Shown: piece by piece, positions 55,080 through 63,906 of the stretch
Position numbering within the stretch: the stretch's first letter is position 1
How the letters are laid out: each line of letters starts with the position of its first letter
Made by a program: the position numbers and the translations under genes
The notes under the pieces: generated by a model
Seen by the model: the letters and a program-made list of their open reading frames with translations, nothing else
Database searches by the model: none
Told to the model about the DNA's origin: nothing
Source: Gammaproteobacteria bacterium
GTDB lineage: Bacteria; Pseudomonadota; Gammaproteobacteria; Pseudomonadales; Azotimanducaceae
Assembly (NCBI GenBank): GCA_009843635.1
Contig: VYDB01000130.1
Coordinates: forward strand, 1 to 63,927
DNA: 63,927 nucleotides
Direction of reading: 5' to 3'

Positions 55080-55649
55080 ATGGCTCGCCCAGCCCAGGCT
55101 ACTAAGTCGGAGATCGTATCCTCCGACGCGGAAGACCTCATACTAGTGGACGCTGAGGACACCCCTGTCGGCTTTCTCGACAAGTCATCGTGCCACGACG
55201 GCAAGGGCGTCCTGCACCGGGCCTTTTCGGCTTTCGTGTTCAACGACCAAGGCGAGGTCCTGATCCAAAAGCGCGCTGCGGACAAACGCCTGTGGCCGTC
55301 CTATTGGTCCAATAGCTGCTGCTCCCACCCCCGGCGCGGCGAGACGATGGAAACCGCTGTGCGACGCCGCCTCCACCAGGAGCTTGGCATGCCAGCAGAC
55401 CAATTACGCAACTTGAGCTACATCTACAAGTTCGAGTACCACGCCGCCTTCGGCGCCGCTGGCAGCGAGCACGAACTCTGCTCCGTTTTCCAAGCGGAAT
55501 TTACGGGCGAGCCCGTGGTCAACGTCACGGAAATCGAGGACTGGGCTTGGGTGGCTCCCGCGGAGCTGACACGGCGGCTAGCCGAACAATCCAGCCAGTT
55601 TACCCCTTGGCTGCACTTGGAGTGGCCGCACGTTCTCGAGGACGTCTAA
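55080..55649 (+). CDS. idi: isopentenyl-diphosphate delta-isomerase, type I
   Basis: A 189-residue type I IDI, a Nudix-fold enzyme that interconverts isopentenyl and dimethylallyl diphosphate. The catalytic Cys segment is WSNSCCSHPRRGE and the metal/glutamate site is HELCSVF together with EIEDWAWV. A GGAGGAG lies upstream of the ATG. The enzyme serves isoprenoid supply for quinones and undecaprenyl carriers. Other isoprenoid genes are not nearby. Confidence 0.93.
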   Translation: MARPAQATKSEIVSSDAEDLILVDAEDTPVGFLDKSSCHDGKGVLHRAFSAFVFNDQGEVLIQKRAADKRLWPSYWSNSCCSHPRRGETMETAVRRRLHQELGMPADQLRNLSYIYKFEYHAAFGAAGSEHELCSVFQAEFTGEPVVNVTEIEDWAWVAPAELTRRLAEQSSQFTPWLHLEWPHVLEDV

Positions 55650-55653
55650 ACGT

Positions 55654-56538
55654 TCAAATCAGCAGCGCCACGCCGACCAGAAGCAGGCCCCCGCCGGCAG
55701 CATCGCGCCACCGAACGCGCTCCTGAAAGAGCCAAACGCTGGTGAGAAAGGCGAAGATCAGCTCCACTTGACCGAGCGCGCGCACCAGCGCCGCGTTCTG
55801 CAGCGTCATGGCGGAAAACCAGCCTGCTGAGGCCAAGGCGCCGGCCGCGCCCACCGCAGCGCCCGGACGCCAAGCGGCCAACACGGCAGCCAGGGTGCGT
55901 GGCTCCCGCAGGCGCAGAAGGAGGCCCATCGCCACGGTCTGCACCGTCAAGGCAACCGCCAAGGTTGCCACCGCCCGCTCGAAGAAGGCGCCCTCCGGCA
56001 AGCTAAGCGCCGCGCCTCGATAGCAGACCGCGGCAACCGCAAACGCAGCGCCTGCCAGCACGCCCAAGCCGGCGCCGCCCTGCCAATCCGCCCCTTTCCT
56101 GGGATTGTCCTGAACCGTCATGACGACCACTCCAACCAGACTGACCAAGATGCCTGCCAAGGCCAGCGAAGACAGCGAATCGCCCAACAGCACGAAACCG
56201 AAAGCGGCGGTCTGCATCGCCTCCGTCTTGGAGAACGCCGTGCCCACGGCGAAGCTGCGCCGCCGAAAGGACCCCAGCAAGGCCGCCGTGCCGCCGATCT
56301 GGGCGACGCCGCCAAGGGCGCTGCTGAGCCAGAATGCCGGGCCAGCCTCGGGGACCGGCCGGTCGGCAAACAGGAGCGCGGCACCCAGCCAAGCGAAGGG
56401 CACAGCGTAGAGGAAGCGGACATAGGTGGCGCCGAGAACGGTCAGTCGGCCCGCTTCGGCAGCGGATAGCTGACGCTGCAGCAGCGAGCGCACGTTCTGC
56501 AGCAAAGCCGCGCCCAAGGTCAGCCACACCCACAACAT
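55654..56538 (-). CDS. EamA/DMT family transporter
   Basis: A 294-residue membrane protein with about ten helices in two halves, as in EamA-type drug/metabolite transporters. Signature bits are SALGGVAQIGGTAALLG and LVRALGQVELIFAFLTSVWLFQERVRW. It starts at the ATG 56538, 5 bases downstream of the MATE gene stop, and the two probably share a transcript. Substrate unknown. Confidence 0.83.
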   Translation of the reverse strand: MLWVWLTLGAALLQNVRSLLQRQLSAAEAGRLTVLGATYVRFLYAVPFAWLGAALLFADRPVPEAGPAFWLSSALGGVAQIGGTAALLGSFRRRSFAVGTAFSKTEAMQTAAFGFVLLGDSLSSLALAGILVSLVGVVVMTVQDNPRKGADWQGGAGLGVLAGAAFAVAAVCYRGAALSLPEGAFFERAVATLAVALTVQTVAMGLLLRLREPRTLAAVLAAWRPGAAVGAAGALASAGWFSAMTLQNAALVRALGQVELIFAFLTSVWLFQERVRWRDAAGGGLLLVGVALLI

Positions 56539-56543
56539 GGGCG

Positions 56544-57902
56544 TCAACGCACAGCCAGTTGGCGAATCCGGTGCGGTCGGCGCGACAGCCACTGAAGGCG
56601 GGTAATGAGCGCCACTGCGGCCACGGTGAGGCTCACGATCGTGCCGGTCCAGAAGCCATAGACCCCCAAAGCAGGCACGCCCATCAAACCAAACCCCAGC
56701 AGAGCCGCCAGCGGCAGCCCCACGCCCCAATAAGCCAAGCCTGCAAACAGCATCGGCGTGCGAGTGTCCTTGTAGCCACGCAGTGCGCCCATGGCGGTGC
56801 CCTGAGCACCATCCACAATTTGAATCGCCACCACGAAAAGCATGAGATTGGCGCCTAGGGCGAATACCGCCGGGTCCTTGGTATAGAAGCTCGGCACGAG
56901 ATCACGGCAAAGGTAGATGGCCACAGCCGCGGCCAAGCCGAAGCCGACGCTGACGCCCAGCGCGACATTGCCGCTGCGGCGGGCCGACGACCAATCCTCG
57001 CGGCCCACGTTGAAACCCACTCGCACGGACGCCGCCATGCCTAAGGCCAGCGGCACCATGAAGGTAAGGCCGGCGACATTGCCAGCGATTTGATGAGCCG
57101 CCACCGCGTCCACGCCGAGGCGGCCAATCAGCAGCGTGACGGCCGAGAACATGCTGATCTCGAGAAAGTGGGAGGCGCCAATCGGCGCGCCCAGCCGGAA
57201 CAGGCGCCCGATTTCGCGGTAGTCCGGCCAACTGAAGCGGGCGAACAGACCGGCGCTGCGCATGCGCGAGAAGGCCACGATGCCCGCCATGGCCAACATC
57301 TGGCTCGTCATCACGATGGCGCTGGCATAACCGCAGCCAGCACCGCCGAGGCCCGGCATGCCAAACCCGCCATAGATGAACAGGGCATTGAGCGGCACCT
57401 TCAGCGCCAGCCCGGACAGCGCCACCACCATGGCAGGCAGGGTCCAGGACATCGAATCGCAGAGGTAGCGCATGGCGAAAAAGCCCAGCATCGGCAGGAC
57501 GCCCCAGGACAGCGCCTTGAGGTAGGCGCCGGCAATGGGGATGGCCAGCGGGTCAACCTCGATGCCGCGCAGGATCGGCTCCGCGTTGCGCAGCAGCACG
57601 ATGAGCGCGCTGCCGCCGACCAGCGCCATCCAGAGGGCTTGACGCACCACCTCCCCGGCTTGTTCGCCTTGCCCTCGGCCATGCAGCTGCGAAACCGAGG
57701 GCGTGATCGACATGATGACGCCGGTTATGAACAGCATCGCCGGCCAAAACAGGTTGCCGCCGAGCGCGACCCCAGCCAAATCGGCGGCGCTCAGCCGCCC
57801 GGCCATGACCGTGTCCGCCACCCCCATGCCCATCTGCGAGAGCTGGGCCAGAATGATTGGCAACGCCAGCCGCACAAGCTGACTCAACTCCTGTCGAACC
57901 AC
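56544..57902 (-). CDS. MATE-family efflux transporter (NorM-like)
   Basis: A 452-residue MATE protein with twelve helices. RLALPIILAQLSQMGMGVADTVMAG is the first helix pair and YASAIVMTSQML is in the middle. The pattern and length fit NorM-type Na+-coupled exporters. The start is GTG at 57902. The third MATE gene in the window; not closely similar to the other two beyond the family level. Confidence 0.88.
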   Translation of the reverse strand: MVRQELSQLVRLALPIILAQLSQMGMGVADTVMAGRLSAADLAGVALGGNLFWPAMLFITGVIMSITPSVSQLHGRGQGEQAGEVVRQALWMALVGGSALIVLLRNAEPILRGIEVDPLAIPIAGAYLKALSWGVLPMLGFFAMRYLCDSMSWTLPAMVVALSGLALKVPLNALFIYGGFGMPGLGGAGCGYASAIVMTSQMLAMAGIVAFSRMRSAGLFARFSWPDYREIGRLFRLGAPIGASHFLEISMFSAVTLLIGRLGVDAVAAHQIAGNVAGLTFMVPLALGMAASVRVGFNVGREDWSSARRSGNVALGVSVGFGLAAAVAIYLCRDLVPSFYTKDPAVFALGANLMLFVVAIQIVDGAQGTAMGALRGYKDTRTPMLFAGLAYWGVGLPLAALLGFGLMGVPALGVYGFWTGTIVSLTVAAVALITRLQWLSRRPHRIRQLAVR

Positions 57903-57979
57903 GGCAACGCGCCACCTCGGGGGAAGACCATCATTTTAGCCCGGATCACCAACCGGGAGATGCCATGAGCTCGCCAAAT

Positions 57980-58059
57980 CGAGGGCGGGACGCCCTTATC
58001 TCCATTGCGCCACGCCTGATTCGGGCGTCTTCCCCGGAGCGAGATAAGTCCCGCCCTCG
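57980..58059. repeat. 80-base imperfect hairpin repeat
   Basis: CGAGGGCGGGA-CGCC-CTTATCTC (57980-58002) pairs with GAGATAAG-TCCCGCCCTCG (58041-58059), perfect except for the 4-base CGCC bulge. Its outer CGAGGGCGGGA motif also occurs at 24986-24996, and as the reverse complement near 8200. Confidence 0.8.
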
Positions 58060-58119
58060 AAGTGCGGACCTCAAGGAGCCTCGCTCCGTTCAAACTGAAC
58101 TAGCGCCGGGGCCACAAAC

Positions 58120-58134
58120 GATAATGATTATCAT
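58120..58134. promoter_or_regulatory. Fur/PerR-type 6-1-6 palindrome
   Basis: GATAAT-G-ATTATC (58120-58132) is a perfect inverted repeat. It matches the 6-1-6 core of Fur boxes, and nearly the PerR box. It lies about 155 bases upstream of the rubrerythrin start in an otherwise GC-rich region. Confidence 0.68.
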
Positions 58135-58287
58135 ATAGAAGAACTTCCAATTCGGGCATCTTTGATAGACAACGGCTATGGCGTTGATTCAAACTTTCAA
58201 ATGGCGAAGGCAGGACGTTCGCGTGTAGTCTGGCTTGGCAATCACCTGCGGACACTTGCCAAAACCATCTTAAGGAGGCGCAATCCC

Positions 58288-58704
58288 ATGGATCTGAACG
58301 ACAGCCAAACCCTGCAAAACCTCAAGGACGCCTTTGCCGGCGAGTCCCAAGCCAACCGGCGCTACCTCTATTTCGCCGCCAAGGCGGATGTCGAGGGCGA
58401 AAACGACGTCGCCGCGGTGTTCCGTTCCACGGCGGAAGGTGAAACCGGACACGCCCACGGCCACCTCGAGTACATGGAAGCGGTCGGCGACCCGGCCACC
58501 GGACTGCCCATCGGCACCACCAGCGACAACCTCAAGGCGGCCATCGCCGGCGAGACCCACGAATACACCGACATGTATCCGGGCATGGCGAAGACCGCCC
58601 GGGACGAGGGCTTCGAGGAGATCTCCGACTGGTTCGAAACCTTGGCGAAGGCCGAACGCTCCCACGCCAATCGCTTCCAAAAAGCCTTGGACGCCATGGA
58701 ATAG
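58288..58704 (+). CDS. rubrerythrin family protein (no rubredoxin domain)
   Basis: A 138-residue ferritin-like diiron protein. The ligands appear to be Glu19, Glu52, His55 (GETGH), Glu89 or Glu92 (GETHEY), and Glu123 with His126 (AERSH). It lacks the C-terminal rubredoxin Cys domain, as in erythrin-type relatives. Rubrerythrins reduce hydrogen peroxide. AAGGAGG precedes the ATG. The first gene of an operon with an iron-sulfur protein and DUF3501, under a probable Fur/PerR site and facing oxyR. Confidence 0.9.
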   Translation: MDLNDSQTLQNLKDAFAGESQANRRYLYFAAKADVEGENDVAAVFRSTAEGETGHAHGHLEYMEAVGDPATGLPIGTTSDNLKAAIAGETHEYTDMYPGMAKTARDEGFEEISDWFETLAKAERSHANRFQKALDAME

Positions 58705-58711
58705 GATTCCC

Positions 58712-60046
58712 ATGGCCGTCCGTGAAGGCAGCCTGGAGGCGCCGGAGCGCCGTCCCATTGACTGGCGCTCCGACGCCTTCTACGACAAGGCGGACCTGAA
58801 CGCCGAACTGGAGCGGGTATTCGACATCTGCCACGGCTGCCGCCGTTGCGTGAGCCTGTGCGACGCCTTCCCGACCCTGTTCGACCTCGTCGAAGAGTCG
58901 GACACCTTGGAAGTGGACGGCGTGGATAAGGCGGACTACGCCAAGGTGGTGGAGCAGTGCTTTCTCTGCGACCTATGCGCCCAGACCAAGTGCCCCTATC
59001 TGCCGCCCCACGAATGGGCGGTGGACTTTCCGCACCTGATGCTGCGCGCCAAGGCCGAGCGCTTCAAGGCGGGCAAGACCCGCTGGCGCGACCGCCTGAT
59101 CACCAGCACCGGCCCGGTGTTCAAGATGCTCTCGATGCCCGGCGTCGCCCAAGCGGCCAACGCCGCCGCGACAGTGCCGGTGCTGCGCAAGGCCAGTGAG
59201 CCCGTCATTGGGCTGCACGCCGAAGCGCCGCTGCCCAAGTTTGCGGCCAAGCCGCTCAGCCGGCGGGTGAAAGGCACCGCAGGCAACGACTTGGCGGCGG
59301 AGCCTTCAGACCGCACGACGGGCAAGGTGGCCATCTATGCCACCTGCTACGGCGAGCACAACTGTCCCGAGGTCGTGGAGGACCTCATTGCCGTGCTCAA
59401 CCACAACGGCATCCCGGCCAAGGTGCTCAAGGACGCCCGTTGCTGCGGCATGCCGAAGCTGGAACTCGGCGACCTGGAGCGGGTGGCGGGGGCCAAGGAA
59501 GCCAACCTGCCCATCTTCCTGAACGCCATCGACGACGGCTACGACTTGATGGCGGTCATACCCTCCTGCGTGTTGATGTACAAGCAGGAAATCCCGCTGA
59601 TGTTCCCCGGCGACGCGGAAGCGCAACGGGTGAAGCAGGCGTTCTTCGACCCGTTCGAGTACCTGATGCTCCGCCATCGCGCCGGGCTGCTCAACACGAA
59701 ATTCGAGCGCCCGCTCGGCAAGGTGGCCTACCAGGTCGCCTGCCACCAACGGGTGCAGAACATCGGCCCGAAGACGCGCGATTTCCTCAGCCTCATCGAC
59801 GGCACGGAGGTCACTGCCATAGAACGGTGCTCCGGCCACGACGGCACCTACGCCGCCAAGGCGGAGACCTACGCCAAGGCCATGAAAATCGTCCGCCCGG
59901 TGGTCAACCGGGTGAAGCAGTCCGAACCCGACCGGTTCGGCTCCGACTGCCCCATGGCCGGGCGCCTGATCGGCCACGCCCTCGGCGGCGACGCCGACGC
60001 TGCCGAGCACCCCATCTCCATGGCCCGGTTCGCCTACGGCATCTGA
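58712..60046 (+). CDS. 4Fe-4S/CCG-domain protein, heterodisulfide reductase D / GlpC-related
   Basis: A 444-residue protein. The N-terminal ferredoxin part has two [4Fe-4S] motifs, with Cys40, 43, 46, 50 and Cys83, 86, 89, 94. Two CCG-like repeats follow: the first has CYGEHNC and ARCCGMPK, the second has [16 protein letters not shown] (CSG rather than CCG) and DCPMAG. This organisation occurs in HdrD/GlpC-type electron carriers. It starts 7 bases after the rubrerythrin stop and may supply electrons to it (inference). Confidence 0.88.
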   Translation: MAVREGSLEAPERRPIDWRSDAFYDKADLNAELERVFDICHGCRRCVSLCDAFPTLFDLVEESDTLEVDGVDKADYAKVVEQCFLCDLCAQTKCPYLPPHEWAVDFPHLMLRAKAERFKAGKTRWRDRLITSTGPVFKMLSMPGVAQAANAAATVPVLRKASEPVIGLHAEAPLPKFAAKPLSRRVKGTAGNDLAAEPSDRTTGKVAIYATCYGEHNCPEVVEDLIAVLNHNGIPAKVLKDARCCGMPKLELGDLERVAGAKEANLPIFLNAIDDGYDLMAVIPSCVLMYKQEIPLMFPGDAEAQRVKQAFFDPFEYLMLRHRAGLLNTKFERPLGKVAYQVACHQRVQNIGPKTRDFLSLIDGTEVTAIERCSGHDGTYAAKAETYAKAMKIVRPVVNRVKQSEPDRFGSDCPMAGRLIGHALGGDADAAEHPISMARFAYGI

Positions 60047-60059
60047 TCTGAGGGAAAGG

Positions 60060-60641
60060 ATGGAGAAACTTGATCGCTCCAAGCTCTGGGGGCTCGAGGC
60101 CTACGCGATGGAACGGCCCGCGTTCCGCCAGCAGGTCATTGCGCACAAGCGCCATCGAAGGGTGCGCCTGAACGCCCATGCTGCGCTTTACTTCGAGGAC
60201 TTCCTCACCATGAAGTACCAAGTGCAGGAGATGCTGCGGGTGGAGCGCATTTTCGAGCCGGCCGAAATCGAGGCGGAAATCGAAGCCTACAACCCCCTCA
60301 TTCCGGATGGCGGCAACTGGAAGGCGACCTTCATGATCGAGTACCCGGACGTTGAGCAACGGCGCCGGGCGCTTGAGCAACTCAAGGACATCGAGCGGCA
60401 GGTCTGGGCCCAAGTGGGCGACGGGGACCGAATTGTCGCCATCGCCAATGAGGATCTCGATCGTTCCAACGAGGACAAGACCGCCGCCGTGCACTTCTTG
60501 CGCTTTGAACTCAGCGCCGCCCAGGTGGACGCCCTGCGCCAAGACGCCAGCCTGCGCTTCGGCATCAGCCATCCGGCCATGACCTGCGAAGCGGAAGTGG
60601 ACGGCGCGATCCGCGACTCGCTGCTCAACGACTTAGACTAG
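60060..60641 (+). CDS. DUF3501 family protein
   Basis: A 193-residue soluble protein of DUF3501, recognised from KLDRSKLWGLEAYAMERPAFRQQ at the start, HAALYFEDFLTMKYQVQEMLR and YNPLIPDGGNWKAT. No catalytic residue set is established for the family. It is typically next to the rubrerythrin/heterodisulfide-reductase-like pair, as here (13-base gap). GGGAAAGG precedes the ATG. It overlaps convergent oxyR by 9 bases. Confidence 0.86.
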   Translation: MEKLDRSKLWGLEAYAMERPAFRQQVIAHKRHRRVRLNAHAALYFEDFLTMKYQVQEMLRVERIFEPAEIEAEIEAYNPLIPDGGNWKATFMIEYPDVEQRRRALEQLKDIERQVWAQVGDGDRIVAIANEDLDRSNEDKTAAVHFLRFELSAAQVDALRQDASLRFGISHPAMTCEAEVDGAIRDSLLNDLD

Positions 60642-61526
60642 TGCTCTGTCAACCGCCCGGGTGAGAACCTCGGTCAGCTCCTTGAGCAGCGGCGTACGGG
60701 TCGCACTGCTCCGCCAGCAGACGCCAATGGTCCGATGGGGCGGATTGGTGCCGCTGAAGGGGATATAGCGCACGCCGCCTGCGGCATCCGTGATCGCCAG
60801 TTCGGGCATCAGCGTGACCCCGACATCGGCGGCCACCATCTGGCGCAGGGTTTCGAGGCTGGTTGCGCGGAAGTCGGTGTTCTCCACCGCATTGCGGGAT
60901 TTGCAAATCGCCAAGGCCTGATCACGCAGGCAGTGACCGTCCTCAAGCAGCAGCACTTCCTCCTGCTCAAGCTCCGCCTCATCAATGGCCGCCCGAGACG
61001 CCTTGGGGTGGCGAACGGAGACGGCAAAGTGGAACGGCTCATCAAAGATCGGGGTTTGCACCAAGTCCTCCTCCGGCAGCGGCAACGCCAGGACGACCGC
61101 ATCGAGCGCCCCGGCCCGCAGCATCCCCGTGATCCTAGCGGTCTGGCCTTCGGTGATCTGCATCCTCAGCTTGGGCAACGCCCGGCGCACCGGAGCGAGC
61201 ACCAAGGGCAGCAAGTAGGGAGCCAACGTCGGTATGAGCCCTAGGCGAAAGTCCCCGCCCAAGGGATCGCGATGCTCATCGGCGAGCCGCAGCAACTGAT
61301 CGACGTTCTGCAGCACGGTATCCGCCTGCGCCACGATGGATTCACCCACCGGAGTGAGGATCACCCGCCGCCGGTTGCGCTCGATAAGCGTCACGCCGAG
61401 GGTCTCCTCGAGTTTCTTCAACTGCGTGGAGAGGGTTGGCTGGCTGACGAAACAGGCGTCGGCGGCGCGACCGAAGTGACGGTGCTCGGCGAGGGCCACC
61501 AAGTATTTGAGGTCGCGCAGGTTCAT
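60633..61526 (-). CDS. oxyR: hydrogen peroxide sensor OxyR
   Basis: A 297-residue LysR-type regulator matching OxyR. The N-terminal helix-turn-helix has AADACFVSQPTLSTQLKKLE. The sensing loop EDGHCLRDQALAIC places the redox cysteines at 199 and 208, the same numbering as E. coli OxyR, followed by FRATSLETLRQMVAAD. Peroxide forms a disulfide that turns on antioxidant genes. The start ATG at 61526 begins MNLRDLKYL. It faces the rubrerythrin operon, whose product removes the same stress. Confidence 0.92.
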   Translation of the reverse strand: MNLRDLKYLVALAEHRHFGRAADACFVSQPTLSTQLKKLEETLGVTLIERNRRRVILTPVGESIVAQADTVLQNVDQLLRLADEHRDPLGGDFRLGLIPTLAPYLLPLVLAPVRRALPKLRMQITEGQTARITGMLRAGALDAVVLALPLPEEDLVQTPIFDEPFHFAVSVRHPKASRAAIDEAELEQEEVLLLEDGHCLRDQALAICKSRNAVENTDFRATSLETLRQMVAADVGVTLMPELAITDAAGGVRYIPFSGTNPPHRTIGVCWRSSATRTPLLKELTEVLTRAVDRALV

Positions 61527-61652
61527 GGGCGGCAACGCCCTCTATCTGAACAGACCGAAATCGACGAAAACGACATTCGCAAGACTCCGTCAGCACAAGT
61601 TCCTTTCGAACCTCTCCATTCCGCCAGAACAAAGAGCGGTCCCCACTCATTG

Positions 61653-61681
61653 TTGACTCTAAGCGCCTCCTTGCCAATAAT
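61653..61681 (+). promoter_or_regulatory. sigma70-type promoter
   Basis: TTGACT (61653-61658) and AATAAT (61676-61681) with a 17-base spacer: five of six matches at each hexamer and ideal spacing. It lies about 50 bases upstream of the methyltransferase start. Confidence 0.7.
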
Positions 61682-61732
61682 TCCCGGTTGTTCCTTCCCG
61701 TTCCCGTCCACAAACTTCACTCCTTCAACCTT

Positions 61733-62503
61733 ATGAAAGTCGATCAACTCATCCACTTGCCGCCCAACGCCGCGAAGTACATTTCCCTGCAACGCCTTGA
61801 GACCCAAGCGCTCGGCAAATCAATTCACTACAACAAACTCGGCTACTTGGCTTACAAGATATATTGCGGAATACCTTTTGCCAAACACATTTACCGTCAC
61901 TACTCCACTCACGTCGAGCCGTTGTTTCGCAGTAAAGAAATCATCGAGAAATACACCGAGATCATGGTTCGCGAGTTTGAGACCATAAGGAATTACTTGG
62001 GGCCTACTGTTTCAACAGTGTTGAGCATCGGCCCTGGCGTTGGCGGATTGGAGGTAATGCTGACTCGGCATTTGATTTCCATGGGCCAATCCCCTCCTCA
62101 TTTGATATTGTGCGACAAGAGTGGGATCGAACCCATCCATTTCGGATACACAGAACGAGCCGCAGCTTACAATTCTCTGGAGCTATCCAAGCAAGCTCTT
62201 GTGGATAACGGACAGCCCGTGGAAAAGATCGAAACTATTGAAGCCAGCTTGTCGCGCAAACTGCTAGATTCCTACACGGGAAAGGTTGACATCGTCATCT
62301 CTCTGCTTGCATGGGGATTTCACTTTCCCATCCAAACCTATCTCGAACTAGCAAAACGTCTTCTAAAGCCGACCGGCCGCATTATTCTCGATACTCGAAA
62401 GGAAACTCCCGGCTTCGACGAAATGGTTAGCAACTTCGAGTGCGTTAAAGTGATACATGACGATCCCAAATTCGAGCGTCTGTTAGCCACAAAGCCGAGC
62501 TGA
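61733..62503 (+). CDS. class I SAM-dependent methyltransferase-like protein
   Basis: A 256-residue protein with the Rossmann motif I pattern VLSIGPGVGGLEVML near residue 95, and a strand ending LILCDKSGIE. The methyl acceptor is unknown. The N-terminal 90 residues (KYISLQRLETQALG and following) have no assigned domain. Base composition is markedly AT-richer than in the rest of the window, and the gene heads a plus-strand group with GtrB and GtrA, so it may modify a surface sugar (inference). The start ATG follows CAACCTT without a clear ribosome-binding site. Confidence 0.72.
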   Translation: MKVDQLIHLPPNAAKYISLQRLETQALGKSIHYNKLGYLAYKIYCGIPFAKHIYRHYSTHVEPLFRSKEIIEKYTEIMVREFETIRNYLGPTVSTVLSIGPGVGGLEVMLTRHLISMGQSPPHLILCDKSGIEPIHFGYTERAAAYNSLELSKQALVDNGQPVEKIETIEASLSRKLLDSYTGKVDIVISLLAWGFHFPIQTYLELAKRLLKPTGRIILDTRKETPGFDEMVSNFECVKVIHDDPKFERLLATKPS

Positions 62504-62515
62504 GGCAATCCACAA

Positions 62516-63469
62516 ATGACTTCCACTCCGAGTCGGCCTGACACCGAGATCAGCATTGTTGTACCAATGCACAACGAAGAGGAATCCATAAGGGAGTTTT
62601 TTGGACGGCTCGTTCCAATCCTCAACCAACTCGACCTAACGTGGGAAATTGTCTGTATAGATGATGGAAGCACAGACCGCACATGGGCTAGGCTTCGAGA
62701 GGGGCAGTCAGAGCACAGCTCAGTTCAGCTCATTCGCCTATCTCGCAACTTCGGCAAGGAAATCGCGTTGACGGCGGGTTTGGATCACGCCAGCGACTCA
62801 GCAATCATTCTGATCGACGCTGACTTACAGGATCCACCCGAACTCATAAGCGAATTCGTGAAGCACTGGCGCCAAGGCTACCAGAACGTGTATGGCGTAA
62901 GGACTGACCGAAGTCAGGATACCTTGTTCAAGCGCTACACGGCGGGCTGGTTTTATCGAGTTTTCAACTTGGTGAGCATTAACCGGATTCCGCCACACGG
63001 TGGTGACTTTCGTTTGCTTGGACCAGACGTTGTCGACGCGCTTCGAAGCTGCCGTGAAAAGAACCGGTTCATGAAGGGCCTCTATTCGTGGGTGGGCTTT
63101 CCGAGCGTGGCGGTGCCCTATGAACGGCCCGAGCGGCTGGTGGGAAAGTCAAGCTTCAACTTGCGCCGACTTTGGCGGCTCGCAATGGATGGCTTAGTTT
63201 CCCACTCCACCGCCTTGCTGAAGATATGGACCTACATAGGTATCGCAGCAATGTTCGTCGCCGTCGGGCTGGGGATCTGGCTGCTTGGCGAGTATTTGCT
63301 GGTTCGCCGCAATCCGCCCGGCTTCTATCTCACCATTATGGTAGTGCTAGGCCTCTCATCTCTGAATTTCGTCATGTTGGGAATCGTGGGGGAGTACATT
63401 GGGCGGATTTACGACGAGGTCAAACAGCGACCGTTGTACATTGAGCGCAACGATGACCTAGCTGAATGA
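62516..63469 (+). CDS. family 2 glycosyltransferase (GtrB/DPM1-like)
   Basis: A 317-residue enzyme with an N-terminal GT-A domain (SIVVPMHNEEESI, CIDDGSTDRTW, DADLQDPPE) and two C-terminal membrane helices (IWTYIGIAAMFVAVGLGIW and VVLGLSSLNFVMLGIVGEYI). This is the pattern of GtrB-like polyprenyl phosphate glycosyltransferases that load a sugar on undecaprenyl phosphate at the cytoplasmic face. The overlap with gtrA of 4 bases and the matching function support the pair. AT-rich composition as above. Confidence 0.88.
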   Translation: MTSTPSRPDTEISIVVPMHNEEESIREFFGRLVPILNQLDLTWEIVCIDDGSTDRTWARLREGQSEHSSVQLIRLSRNFGKEIALTAGLDHASDSAIILIDADLQDPPELISEFVKHWRQGYQNVYGVRTDRSQDTLFKRYTAGWFYRVFNLVSINRIPPHGGDFRLLGPDVVDALRSCREKNRFMKGLYSWVGFPSVAVPYERPERLVGKSSFNLRRLWRLAMDGLVSHSTALLKIWTYIGIAAMFVAVGLGIWLLGEYLLVRRNPPGFYLTIMVVLGLSSLNFVMLGIVGEYIGRIYDEVKQRPLYIERNDDLAE

Positions 63470-63906
63470 TTGAGAGACCGCGGGCGGGAGAGCGCAGTTA
63501 TGCGGCCATGGTTAACCCGCAATCATTGCATACGGAGTTCATTCGATTCCTGCTGGTCGGGGTAGGCAACACCGCACTAAATTTCGTCATATACTCCATG
63601 TGCGTCTTTTTCGGCCTGAGCCCCGCATGGTCGGCTGCAATTGCTTTTGCCTGCCTGATTCCGGTGTATCTCAAAGCCCACGCTTCCTTCGTTTTCAATT
63701 CGAAGCTCGATGTCCAGGCCGGCTTAAGATGCAGCGTCGCGTTGATCGTCAGCATGGCGCTCAATGTCGGCCTTGTCACTTTCTTCTGGGCGCATCTTTT
63801 GGCAGATCCAATTCCGGCGCAGGCCCTGGGGCTGGCTCCCGCAATCGGAGCAAACTATGTGTTATTGAGGTATTGTAACTACTCGCACCCCCGCGCCTTT
63901 GGCTGA
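63466..63906 (+). CDS. GtrA family flippase-like protein
   Basis: A 146-residue protein with four helices, of the GtrA family (FIRFLLVGVGNTALNFVIYSM, then LKAHASFVFNSK). GtrA-type proteins flip undecaprenyl-linked sugars to the outer face. The ATG overlaps the glycosyltransferase stop by 4 bases. The last 21 bases of the window after its stop hold nothing. The sugar acceptor would be outside the window. Confidence 0.85.
   Translation: MIERPRAGERSYAAMVNPQSLHTEFIRFLLVGVGNTALNFVIYSMCVFFGLSPAWSAAIAFACLIPVYLKAHASFVFNSKLDVQAGLRCSVALIVSMALNVGLVTFFWAHLLADPIPAQALGLAPAIGANYVLLRYCNYSHPRAFG

Larger units (their letters stand above)
57903..58287. other. intergenic region with long hairpin and Fur/PerR-type site
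   Basis: 385 bases between the divergent MATE and rubrerythrin genes. Contains the hairpin 57980-58059 and the palindrome 58120-58134. A short reading frame just before the rubrerythrin start is not protein-like. The rubrerythrin ribosome-binding site AAGGAGG is at the right end. Confidence 0.7.

Noticed and set aside
53858-55105. 415-codon frame overlapping the MFS transporter in another phase
   Set aside because: Arg/His-rich translation without hydrophobic segments; the MFS frame fits helices and start better.
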